Shown piece by piece: positions 24,143 to 30,795 of a DNA stretch of 30,795 nt. Each line of letters begins with the position of its first letter. The stretch's first letter is position 1. This DNA comes from an uncultured Selenomonadaceae bacterium (GTDB taxonomy: Bacteria > Bacillota > Negativicutes > Selenomonadales > Selenomonadaceae), in assembly GCA_937902665.1 (NCBI GenBank), contig CALELM010000043.1, forward strand, positions 1 to 30,795, written 5' to 3'. Both the position numbers and the translations under genes were made by a program. Below the pieces are notes generated by a model. It made no database searches and was not told the DNA's origin. It was given only the letters and a program-made list of their open reading frames with translations.

Positions 24143-24700
24143 ATGAAGAGATTTATTCAATTTTTCTTGACTGTTTGCATGGTGGTTTTTAGTGCGCAGG
24201 TTGCTTTTGCAAATACGGATAAGGTGACGTTATATGAAGGAGCAGATATTACAGCTGTGCATCGTATGGCATTGGCACTTCCTCGGTATACCCCAATCGG
24301 TGAAAATGCACCTGATAAGGAGGCATTGAACAAGATTGTGTATAAGGCAAGCGATGCGGGACGTTGCTATGTAATCGCTTATGATGAAATGGCTGAAAAT
24401 ATTAAATCGGCTGGAGGAGCAGATATCAAGGTACTGGACTATCGTAAGGCAATGAAAATCTTTAAGGAGAATGCTGACAAATATGCAGATGCATATGTCA
24501 TTCTTACAGTTGCCAATAATAGCCGCACGTCATTCTTCTTCGATGTTTATAAATCAGGTACGAATGAGCTTCTTTACACTTACCAGATTTTTGCTAACAA
24601 GCATGACAAGGATGATGAAAACACATATAAGCTTCTTTCTGAGCAATTTTTTAAGCAGTTTGAGGTTTCTGTCAAAGATCAAATGAAAAAGAAAAAATAA
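24143..24700 (+). CDS. exported protein of unknown function
   Basis: A 185-residue protein with a clear signal peptide (MKRFIQFFLTVCMVVFSAQV, cleavage near AFA/NTD at residue 24). I do not recognise the family. The mature part is a mixed alpha/beta sequence with one Cys (GRCYVIAYDEM), a central AYVILTVANNSRTSFFFDVY strand-rich stretch and a strongly basic end (KKKK). The pattern of a derived small domain resembles periplasmic proteins with a beta-sheet core, but no function can be assigned. GGTGGGAG precedes the ATG. It lies between dapA and an intrinsic terminator, so it is probably the last gene of the dapA unit. Confidence 0.7.
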   Translation: MKRFIQFFLTVCMVVFSAQVAFANTDKVTLYEGADITAVHRMALALPRYTPIGENAPDKEALNKIVYKASDAGRCYVIAYDEMAENIKSAGGADIKVLDYRKAMKIFKENADKYADAYVILTVANNSRTSFFFDVYKSGTNELLYTYQIFANKHDKDDENTYKLLSEQFFKQFEVSVKDQMKKKK

Positions 24701-24713
24701 ATAAAATACGAGG

Positions 24714-24750
24714 ATACGATATCGATGTTTCATCGATATCGTATTTTCAT
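24714..24750 (+). terminator. intrinsic terminator after the dapA unit
   Basis: ATACGATATCGATG (24714-24727) pairs perfectly over 14 bp with 24731-24744 across a TTT loop. A T-rich tail follows (TTTTCATATTTT). It ends the dapA-exported-protein transcript before the clpB control region. Confidence 0.85.
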
Positions 24751-24776
24751 ATTTTATACAGAAACCATATAGAACA

Positions 24777-24820
24777 GTAAAGTCAAAAAGTCAAAGAAAT
24801 ATTTGACTTTTTGACTTTAC
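24777..24820 (+). promoter_or_regulatory. clpB operator: dyad of doubled GTCAAA boxes
   Basis: GTAAAGTCAAAAAGTCAAA (24777-24795) is repeated inverted, without a mismatch, at 24802-24820, with a 6-base centre. Each arm holds two direct GTCAAA boxes with an 8-base period. GTCAAA is the half-site known for CtsR, the class III heat-shock repressor, but classical CtsR sites have a 10-base period. The right arm overlaps the clpB -35, which suits repression. It lies upstream of the likely transcription start, so it should act as DNA, not RNA. Confidence 0.75.
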
Positions 24821-24830
24821 CTTGTATAAT
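24803..24830 (+). promoter_or_regulatory. clpB promoter
   Basis: TTGACT (24803-24808) and a perfect TATAAT (24825-24830) are 16 bases apart. The -35 lies within the right arm of the GTCAAA dyad. The leader to the ATG is about 43 bases. Confidence 0.8.
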
Positions 24831-24879
24831 AGTTCTTAGAAAGAAGTGTTCATTGAGATCAGAGCAAGGAGAAGATCGT

Positions 24880-27453
24880 ATGAGTGGGGAAAAATTTACG
24901 TCCAAAACTCTTGAAACGTTGCAACTGGCACAACAAATTGCAGCACTGAAATATCATCAAGAAATTTCATCTGTACATGTATTATCGGCACTTGTTAAAG
25001 AGCCAACTGGATTGCTTGCGACCATTTTTGATGATTGCAAAACAGATAGGATCATGCTGAAAGCCAAATTGGAACAGGTATTGTCCAAGATTCCTAGCGT
25101 CAAGGGACAAGACCGCTTGACTATGGGGATGGACATGGTCAGGGTTTTGGCACAGGCAGAAGAATTTTCTAAGAGCTTGAAGGATGCGTATGTCAGTACA
25201 GAGCATTTGCTGATGGCAATTGTGACGGATGGAAATGAGGAGGCTAGGAAAATTGCCTCAGATTTTCATTTGACGAGAAACAATATACGAGAATCAATCA
25301 AGAAAAATCGAAAGCAGAACGTAACGAATGAAAATCCAGAGGAATCCTACCAGTCTTTGGAAAAGTATGGTCGTGATTTAACAGCAGCTGCACGGCATGG
25401 CAAACTGGATCCTGTCATTGGCAGAGATGATGAAATTCGCCGAACCATAGAGATTTTGTCTCGGAGAACAAAGAATAATCCTGTTTTAATTGGTGAGCCA
25501 GGTGTAGGAAAAACGGCCATTGTGGAAGGTTTAGCAAGACGTATTGTAGCCGGAGATGTGCCAGAATCTTTAAAGAACAAGGTGATTTATTCCTTGGACT
25601 TAGGGGCTTTGGTAGCTGGAGCAAAATTCCGCGGTGAATTCGAGGAGCGTTTGAAGGCTGTTTTGACCGAAATCACTAAATCGGATGGACAAATATTACT
25701 CTTCATTGATGAAGTCCATATGGTGGTTGGTGCAGGAGCAACAGAAGGCGCTATGGATGCTGGCAATATTCTCAAGCCTATGATGGCAAGGGGAGAGCTT
25801 CGCTGCATTGGTGCAACAACCTTGAATGAGTATCGAAAACATATTGAAAAGGATACGGCATTAGAGCGCCGCTTTCAGCCGATTATGGTAGGACAGCCAA
25901 ATGTAGAGGATACCATTTCTATTTTGCGTGGCTTAAAAGAACGTTATGAGGTACATCATGGCGTGAGAATCCGTGATGCAGCGTTGGTATCTGCTGCGGT
26001 GCTTTCTGAACGCTACATATCGGATCGCTTCCTGCCAGACAAGGCAATTGATTTGGTGGATGAGGCAGCAGCGAAGCTGCGTACAGAAATTGAGTCTATG
26101 CCTGCTCAATTGGATGAGTGCAGGCGAAAGGTTATGCAGCTTGAAATAGAGGAGCAGGCACTGCGCAAGGAATCGGATGAACATTCGGCAGAAAGATTAA
26201 AGAAAATTGTAGAAGAAAAAAATCATCTGCAAGAGGAAGAACAGGCATTGCAAAAGAAATGGGAAATGGAGAAGCAGGTTATTCTTAGAATTCGTGCACT
26301 AAAAAAGGAGCTAGATGAGACCAAAAACCAAATTGAGGAAGCGATGCGTTCCAATGACTTGAATCTTGCATCTGAATTGAAATATGGGAAGATGCCGGAG
26401 CTTATCCGGCATCTGAAGGAAGAAGAGGAAAATCTTTCTTCGCAATCCCAAGATGAAAGATTATTGAAGGAAGAGGTCGGAGAAGAGGACATTGCTAAGG
26501 TGGTTAGTCGATGGACAGGAATTCCTGTTGCTAAAATGCTGGCAGGAGAACGTGAAAAGCTCTTGCATCTGGAAGAAGTGCTTCATAAGCGTGTTGTTGG
26601 GCAGGAAGAGGCAGTTACCTCTGTCAGTGAAGCTATTCTTCGGGCTCGTGCAGGCATTAAAGATCCCAACCGTCCAATCGGTTCATTTATTTTCCTTGGA
26701 CCTACGGGAGTAGGAAAAACAGAATTGGCAAAAGCCTTGGCAGAAGCCCTTTTTGATGATGAACGAAGCATGATTCGCATTGATATGAGTGAGTATATGG
26801 AGAAACACTCGGTTGCTCGGCTGATTGGTGCGCCTCCGGGTTATGTTGGATATGATGAAGGAGGGCAGCTTACAGAAGCGGTTCGTCGTCGTCCTTACAG
26901 TGTTATTTTATTGGATGAAATAGAAAAGGCTCATCGTGATGTGTTTAATGTGCTGTTGCAAATTTTGGATGATGGGCGTTTGACAGATGGTAAAGGGCGT
27001 GTGGTCAATTTCAAAAATTCCGTTGTTGTCATGACAAGTAATCTTGGATCGCATGAGATTTTGAACAAAAGCTATGAAGAAGCCCAAGCAGCTGTGCAGG
27101 ATATTTTAAAAGACTATTTCCGACCAGAATTTTTGAATCGTGTGGATGATACAATCATATTTAGAGGGCTTACAAGGGAGCAGGTAAAGAATGTGGCAGA
27201 AATTCTTTTGCAAAACTTGAACGCCCGCTTGGAAGAACAAGTAGAAATATCCTTGGAATGGGATTCTTCTGTACAGGAGTTTTTTGCAAATCATGGATTT
27301 GATCCGAACTTTGGAGCAAGACCTCTTCGCAGGTTGTTATCGCATACAGTAGAAACGGAATTGTCTAAGAAAATTATTGCTGGCACGATACAAAGCGGAG
27401 AAAAGGTTTGCATTCTTGCAAAGGATGACCAATTAGAATTTAGGAAATGCTGA
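24880..27453 (+). CDS. clpB: ATP-dependent disaggregase chaperone ClpB
   Basis: Hexameric AAA+ chaperone that pulls proteins out of aggregates together with DnaK. Order: N-domain repeats (residues 1-145), first AAA+ module with Walker A GEPGVGKT at 205-212, a long coiled M-domain (about 405-530, including LKYGKMPEL), second AAA+ module with Walker A GPTGVGKT at 607-614, and the GYVGYDEGG pore loop. The M-domain length and the absence of a ClpP-binding IGF-type loop favour ClpB over ClpC. The ATG at 24880 has AAGGAG 7 bases upstream; the open frame back to 24811 overlaps the promoter and is rejected. It appears to be a single-gene heat-shock unit. Confidence 0.95.
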   Translation: MSGEKFTSKTLETLQLAQQIAALKYHQEISSVHVLSALVKEPTGLLATIFDDCKTDRIMLKAKLEQVLSKIPSVKGQDRLTMGMDMVRVLAQAEEFSKSLKDAYVSTEHLLMAIVTDGNEEARKIASDFHLTRNNIRESIKKNRKQNVTNENPEESYQSLEKYGRDLTAAARHGKLDPVIGRDDEIRRTIEILSRRTKNNPVLIGEPGVGKTAIVEGLARRIVAGDVPESLKNKVIYSLDLGALVAGAKFRGEFEERLKAVLTEITKSDGQILLFIDEVHMVVGAGATEGAMDAGNILKPMMARGELRCIGATTLNEYRKHIEKDTALERRFQPIMVGQPNVEDTISILRGLKERYEVHHGVRIRDAALVSAAVLSERYISDRFLPDKAIDLVDEAAAKLRTEIESMPAQLDECRRKVMQLEIEEQALRKESDEHSAERLKKIVEEKNHLQEEEQALQKKWEMEKQVILRIRALKKELDETKNQIEEAMRSNDLNLASELKYGKMPELIRHLKEEEENLSSQSQDERLLKEEVGEEDIAKVVSRWTGIPVAKMLAGEREKLLHLEEVLHKRVVGQEEAVTSVSEAILRARAGIKDPNRPIGSFIFLGPTGVGKTELAKALAEALFDDERSMIRIDMSEYMEKHSVARLIGAPPGYVGYDEGGQLTEAVRRRPYSVILLDEIEKAHRDVFNVLLQILDDGRLTDGKGRVVNFKNSVVVMTSNLGSHEILNKSYEEAQAAVQDILKDYFRPEFLNRVDDTIIFRGLTREQVKNVAEILLQNLNARLEEQVEISLEWDSSVQEFFANHGFDPNFGARPLRRLLSHTVETELSKKIIAGTIQSGEKVCILAKDDQLEFRKC

Positions 27454-27485
27454 GTATCCCGTTGCTCATCTTGATGTGTATTTTT

Positions 27486-27513
27486 AAAAGCTACTCATTT
27501 ATCAGCTTTTCCT
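27486..27513 (+). terminator. possible weak terminator after clpB
   Basis: AAAAGCT (27486-27492) pairs with AGCTTTT (27504-27510) over an 11-base loop, followed by CCTT. The stem is short and A-T rich, so termination may be partial. Confidence 0.35.
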
Positions 27514-27544
27514 TAACAACAGAATCTTGAGGAGGAAAGTTTTA

Positions 27545-28306
27545 TTGCGTTCTTTTTTTATTGGACTTCAATTTTTAACTAGGATTTCACTTGTGAAGCA
27601 GGTGGAGTGGACGGAGGAAGATTTTGGGGAAAGCGTTCGTTGGTTTCCTTTGATCGGTGCAGTGCTTGGACTTTGCTATGCGGGGATGGCAGGACTTCTT
27701 TTTTTCCTGCTTCCCATGCAGTGCATCGTTGTTCCGCAGCATGTTTGTGCAGCAATGCTTTTGGTATTGACGGTTTTGCTGACGGGAGGCATCTTTTGTG
27801 ATGGTTTCATGGATTCCATGGATGGGATTTTTTCTGGACGGTCTAGGGAAAAAATGTTGGAAATCATGAAGGACAGCCGAGTAGGTGCCAATGGTGTCAT
27901 GGCATTCGTATCTTTGATGCTCCTAGAATGGAGTTTGTTTTTGGATATGGATCGGTTGCAACTTTTGATAGCTGTTTTTATTATGCCAATCATATCCCGT
28001 ATGATGGTTGTGATGGCAATTACGTGTTTTCCCTATGCAAGACCTAATGGGATGGGAAAAGCATTTGCAACGTATGCGGGAAAAGAAGCCTTACTGATTG
28101 CTATGGTTTCGACAATTTTCCTTGTGTTTCCCTTGGGAAGGCTGGCTGTCTTTGCCTTCTTTATAGCTGCTTGTTTTGCATGGTGTTTTTGTCGATATGT
28201 AACGAAACTTCTTGGTGGGTTGACAGGTGATATCTATGGAGCAACGGCAATGCTGGCAGAATTGGTAGTCTTGTTTTCTGTCTTGGCAGGTTCCTGTTTT
28301 TTGTAA
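27545..28306 (+). CDS. cobS: adenosylcobinamide-GDP ribazoletransferase CobS
   Basis: Membrane enzyme that joins adenosylcobinamide-GDP and alpha-ribazole, the late step of cobalamin assembly. The catalytic stretch GGIFCDGFMDSMDGIFSGR and the following EKMLEIMKDSRVGANG are clear. The C-terminal GGLTGDIYGATAMLAELVVL is also typical. Several membrane spans are visible after residue 30. The start is a TTG at 27545 with AGGAGG 8 bases upstream; the upstream TTG at 27527 would overlap that site. A phosphatase gene that can supply alpha-ribazole follows, which supports the assignment. No other cobalamin genes are in the window. Confidence 0.92.
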   Translation: MRSFFIGLQFLTRISLVKQVEWTEEDFGESVRWFPLIGAVLGLCYAGMAGLLFFLLPMQCIVVPQHVCAAMLLVLTVLLTGGIFCDGFMDSMDGIFSGRSREKMLEIMKDSRVGANGVMAFVSLMLLEWSLFLDMDRLQLLIAVFIMPIISRMMVVMAITCFPYARPNGMGKAFATYAGKEALLIAMVSTIFLVFPLGRLAVFAFFIAACFAWCFCRYVTKLLGGLTGDIYGATAMLAELVVLFSVLAGSCFL

Positions 28307-28363
28307 ATGCAGGTATGCAGAATTAAGATATACTAAAATTTTGAAAGGAGATAGCAAATAAGG

Positions 28364-28993
28364 ATGACAAAACTGATTTTAGTGCGTCATGGGCAGACAG
28401 AATGGAATATTGATGGGAGGTACCAAGGGCAAACCGATGTACCTCTTTCGGCGGATGGAGTTCGTCAGGCACAATTACTGGCAGACCATTTTCCGTTGGA
28501 AAAGGTGGATGCTATTTATTCCAGTGATTTGAATCGAGCAATGGTGACAGCTGGTTATATTGCCCAAAGATTTGGGATTCAGGTGCAGCCAGAGCCTGCA
28601 TTTCGTGAATTAAGCTTTGGAGCATGGGAAGGACTCTCCTATGAAGAAATAGTTTCTGGTTGGCCAGAAGCGATGAAAGATTTTTTGAAGCATCCCGACC
28701 GCTTGGAAATACCAAATGGAGAATCTTTTCCGCACTTGCAGGATCGAGCTATGGCACGATTGAGAGAAATCATAAAAGTTCATGAGGGGGGACGAGTGGT
28801 CATTGTAGCTCATGGAGCAATTTTGCGAACGATTCTTTGTTCTGCACTTCACATGTCACTTGCGCATGTGTGGACAATCCGTCAGTTCAATACGGCACTT
28901 AATGTTGTATGCTATGATGGTGATTGGAGCAGCGTTGAGCTGATGAATAGCACAGCACATCTTGGCAATGCGAAAATTGTAGAAAAAATATGA
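28364..28993 (+). CDS. histidine phosphatase, probable alpha-ribazole phosphatase (CobC-like)
   Basis: Phosphoglycerate-mutase-type histidine phosphatase, 209 residues. The phospho-accepting histidine is H9 in LILVRHGQTEWN; other active-site stretches are IYSSDLNRAMVTA, FRELSFGAWEG and the second His in VVIVAHGAILR. Position directly after cobS suggests it dephosphorylates alpha-ribazole-5'-phosphate, feeding CobS. By sequence alone a broad-specificity phosphatase cannot be excluded. AAAGGAG lies 13 bases upstream of the ATG, rather far, with AAGG immediately before it. An intrinsic terminator follows the stop. Confidence 0.8.
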   Translation: MTKLILVRHGQTEWNIDGRYQGQTDVPLSADGVRQAQLLADHFPLEKVDAIYSSDLNRAMVTAGYIAQRFGIQVQPEPAFRELSFGAWEGLSYEEIVSGWPEAMKDFLKHPDRLEIPNGESFPHLQDRAMARLREIIKVHEGGRVVIVAHGAILRTILCSALHMSLAHVWTIRQFNTALNVVCYDGDWSSVELMNSTAHLGNAKIVEKI

Positions 28994-29009
28994 GGAAATG
29001 TTGACAGAG

Positions 29010-29048
29010 ACAAGTCTCAGGGTATTTTATTCTGGGACTTGTTTTTTT
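29010..29048 (+). terminator. intrinsic terminator after the cobS unit
   Basis: ACAAGTCTCAG (29010-29020) pairs with CTGGGACTTGT (29032-29042), with one T-G wobble, and runs into seven T (29042-29048). Confidence 0.85.
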
Positions 29049-29080
29049 GAATTTACCCTATAGGCTTGATGTGATATAAT
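29047..29080 (+). promoter_or_regulatory. tsaE promoter region with a shared 16-bp box
   Basis: A perfect TATAAT (29075-29080) with upstream TGA forms an extended -10. TTTACC (29052-29057) at 17 bases is a fair -35. The 16 bases TTGAATTTACCCTATA (29047-29062) are identical to 20141-20156 upstream of the M16C peptidase, but 22 bases from TTGAAT to the -10 instead of 16. Confidence 0.6.
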
Positions 29081-29128
29081 ACTTTTCTAGATGTGTTTTG
29101 TATTTTTTATTAGGAGAGAATTTACAGC

Positions 29129-29611
29129 ATGTTTACATGTAGAACGGCGTCTTCTGAACAGACAGCTAAACTGGCCATAGAGGTTGGGAAAAAAATTCGT
29201 GAAGGGACGGTTCTTTGCTTGGAGGGAGACCTTGGCGCAGGAAAGACACTTTTTGTTAGAAATTTGGCTCATACGCTTGGTGTAGAAGGTGAAGTTACCA
29301 GTCCAACATTTAATCTGATGAATGTTTATGAAGGAATCTGCGACATTCTGCATTTTGATCTTTATCGCTTGGAAACAGAGGAGCAGCTTGAAGATATTGG
29401 CTTCTTTGAGTATACAGATGATCCTGAGGGAATCATAGTTATTGAGTGGGCAGATAAATTTCCACAGGCACTGCCGGAAGATTACATTTCCATAAGGTTT
29501 GACCGCATGGAGGAAGACAGTAATGCCCGCAGGATTTCTTTTTCCTGTGCAGGAGAGCGATATGAGGAATTTTTGAAGGAGCTGGAATCAATTGTCAATT
29601 TTAGCGATTGA
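29129..29611 (+). CDS. tsaE: tRNA threonylcarbamoyladenosine synthesis ATPase TsaE
   Basis: ATPase of the TsaB-TsaD-TsaE complex that makes t6A at position 37 of ANN-decoding tRNAs. The Walker A motif GDLGAGKT is at residues 33-40. Other family marks are VTSPTFNLMNVYEG, HFDLYRLE and VIEWADKFPQALP. The length of 160 residues is normal. AGGAGAG lies about 11 bases before the ATG. Its last 20 bases overlap tsaB, implying coupled translation. Confidence 0.95.
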   Translation: MFTCRTASSEQTAKLAIEVGKKIREGTVLCLEGDLGAGKTLFVRNLAHTLGVEGEVTSPTFNLMNVYEGICDILHFDLYRLETEEQLEDIGFFEYTDDPEGIIVIEWADKFPQALPEDYISIRFDRMEEDSNARRISFSCAGERYEEFLKELESIVNFSD

Positions 29612-30305
29612 TACATCAACGCAGGTGTCCAGTGTGGCTGTGGCATCGGAGGAAAGGCTTTCAGCGGAGCTGATCATGCAGGCGAAGCTCACTCATTCAG
29701 AGACTTTGATGCCGCATATTGAAAAAGTATTGCAGATGGCTCATTTGCCAAAGGGAGGATTGAGTGGCATTGCCGTAAGTATTGGGCCTGGCTCGTTTAC
29801 TGGACTTCGTATCGGTCTTGCAACGGCTAAGGCGATGGCGTATGCCTTGGATATTCCTTTGGTTGCTGTATCTACTTTGCAGGCACTTGCCTGTCATTTT
29901 CCTGTTTCTGGCATAAAATTGGTATCTATGATTGATGCGCAAAAAGGAAATGCCTATCGTGAAAGCTATCGTTGGGAGGAAGGAAAACTGGCAATCGTAG
30001 AACCACTAGATGTCGTTTCTGTTCAAGATTTCTTGGCTGGATATGACGATGCAAAAGAGCCTGTTATTCTGCTCGGGGATGCTGTAAGAAAAAAAATAAA
30101 AGGAAAACAGGAGCTCCCTGCATCTGTACGGTTTGCGCCAGTACATTTATCTATGCCGCGAGCAGCTAATGTAGCAATGCTTGGATTGCAGAAGCTGGCT
30201 TGCGGGGATACAGCCAATTTGATGAATTTAGAGCCTATGTATATTCGCCGTTCGGAGGCAGAGGTGCTGTGGGAACAGAGGCATTCAAAGGTGACAGAAA
30301 AATGA
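29592..30305 (+). CDS. tsaB: tRNA threonylcarbamoyladenosine synthesis protein TsaB
   Basis: Actin-like ASKHA-fold partner of TsaD in t6A synthesis. The N-terminal ILAIDTSTQVSSVAV and the central SIGPGSFTGLRIGLATAKAMA are diagnostic. The length is 237 residues. The start is a TTG at 29592 with AAGGAG 10 bases upstream, both inside the end of tsaE. The stop overlaps the rimI start as ATGA. Confidence 0.94.
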   Translation: MSILAIDTSTQVSSVAVASEERLSAELIMQAKLTHSETLMPHIEKVLQMAHLPKGGLSGIAVSIGPGSFTGLRIGLATAKAMAYALDIPLVAVSTLQALACHFPVSGIKLVSMIDAQKGNAYRESYRWEEGKLAIVEPLDVVSVQDFLAGYDDAKEPVILLGDAVRKKIKGKQELPASVRFAPVHLSMPRAANVAMLGLQKLACGDTANLMNLEPMYIRRSEAEVLWEQRHSKVTEK

Positions 30306-30745
30306 GATTAGCATTTCGTGAAATGATTCCAGAGGATGCTGATGCAGTTGCACAAGTCGAGAAGGCATGTTTTCCTGTGCCTTGGTCTAGGCAGTCTTTT
30401 TGGGAGGAAGCTTCCCATGAGCATACCCTTTATTGGTTGGCATTGGACGAGGAAAAGGTGATTGGTTATGCTGGTTGTTGGATCTTGGCAGGTGAAGCGC
30501 AAATTACCAATGTGGCAATTTCTCCCGAGTACCAAGGCAAGGGAGTCGGTACTCAGTTAATGAAGTCCATGATTGAAGTTGCAAAAAAACGGGGAGCAAC
30601 AGCGATGACGTTGGAGGTGCGCCCATCAAATGCCTCTGCTTTGGCTCTTTACAAGAAATTTGGCTTGAAGAGTGTCGGGCGACGAAAAGGATATTATTCA
30701 GATAATGGCGAAGATGCGATTATCATGTGGAATACGAATTTATAA
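30302..30745 (+). CDS. rimI: ribosomal-protein-alanine N-acetyltransferase RimI
   Basis: GNAT acetyltransferase, 147 residues; RimI acetylates the N-terminus of ribosomal protein S18 in E. coli. The acetyl-CoA loop is in YQGKGVGTQLM, and the C-terminal EVRPSNASALALYKKFGLKSVG with RRKGYYSDNGEDAIIMW is typical of RimI. The ATG at 30302 overlaps the tsaB stop; AAGGTG lies just upstream, and an in-frame extension to 30200 lies within tsaB. The tsaE-tsaB-rimI order is common, with tsaD usually next. Here the stop codon (30743-30745) falls inside the end of a MITE-like repeat. Confidence 0.93.
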   Translation: MRLAFREMIPEDADAVAQVEKACFPVPWSRQSFWEEASHEHTLYWLALDEEKVIGYAGCWILAGEAQITNVAISPEYQGKGVGTQLMKSMIEVAKKRGATAMTLEVRPSNASALALYKKFGLKSVGRRKGYYSDNGEDAIIMWNTNL

Positions 30746-30795
30746 CGAAGCTAAGATGTCCCCTTCTTCAACAGCTTGCTGTAAGTGGGGGAAAC
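30741..30795 (+). repeat. MITE-like dispersed repeat, partial copy cut by the right edge
   Basis: The stretch begins with the terminal heptamer TATAACG (30741-30747) and matches the inverse of 12749-12803 with few differences. It includes the hairpin around AACAGCTTGCTGT and ends at GTGGGGGAAAC. The rest of the element, about 97 bases by comparison with the complete copy, lies outside the window. Confidence 0.8.

Noticed and set aside
24777..24820. The GTCAAA dyad as an intrinsic terminator or RNA thermometer
   Set aside because: A strong terminator already ends the preceding unit at 24714-24750, and the dyad lies upstream of the predicted clpB transcript start, overlapping its -35.

Overview
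The window is an ordinary-looking stretch of chromosome from a Bacillota-type bacterium. The polC-type replicase, the sepF-ylmH-divIVA division cluster, pyrR and rqcH all point there. The best guess is a Negativicutes/Selenomonadales-like anaerobe with moderately AT-rich DNA, but nothing in the window proves the family. Nearly all genes are housekeeping. Five genes appear to use TTG starts and one GTG, each placed by its ribosome binding site.

Layout. (1) About 135-10795 (+): one long, tightly packed gene series: rodZ-like, YgiQ-type radical SAM, nrdR, TIGR03960-type B12-binding radical SAM, pgeF, yggS/ylmE, sepF, ylmH, divIVA, lspA, rluD-type synthase, pyrR. The second half matches the classical Gram-positive ylmDEFH-divIVA-lspA-rluD-pyrR order, without ylmG. 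It ends at a bidirectional hairpin facing rqcH on the minus strand (10844-12604). (2) 12605-12992: a gene-free gap holding a 152-bp MITE-like repeat. (3) 12993-18429 (+): CYTH-domain protein, DUF1294 membrane protein, a secreted repeat protein with FPD units, a strong promoter, a 67-aa unknown protein with its own terminator, then polC. (4) A lone PTS EIIBC gene (-), convergent with polC and divergent from an M16C metallopeptidase (+). (5) dapA with a secreted protein of unknown function. (6) clpB behind an elaborate operator of repeated GTCAAA boxes. (7) cobS and an alpha-ribazole-phosphatase-like gene. (8) tsaE-tsaB-rimI, running into the right edge.

Most interesting points. A dispersed structured repeat with ends TATAACG/CGTTATA occurs once complete (12652-12803, flanked by GATTTT direct repeats). 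It is cut off at both window edges (1-82 and 30741-30795), and a shortened relative at 18471-18533 forms a perfect 22-bp hairpin. Both ends of the window therefore lie inside the same repeat, as expected of an assembly contig broken at repeats. PolC lacks the DnaQ-like proofreading exonuclease normally inserted in its PHP domain, yet its PHP domain shows a full set of candidate metal ligands. DivIVA carries eight 11-residue repeats with a cysteine at every eleventh position. The clpB promoter is covered by a dyad of doubled GTCAAA boxes whose spacing differs from the classical CtsR site. No CRISPR array, tRNA, rRNA, prophage or complete transposase gene was seen.
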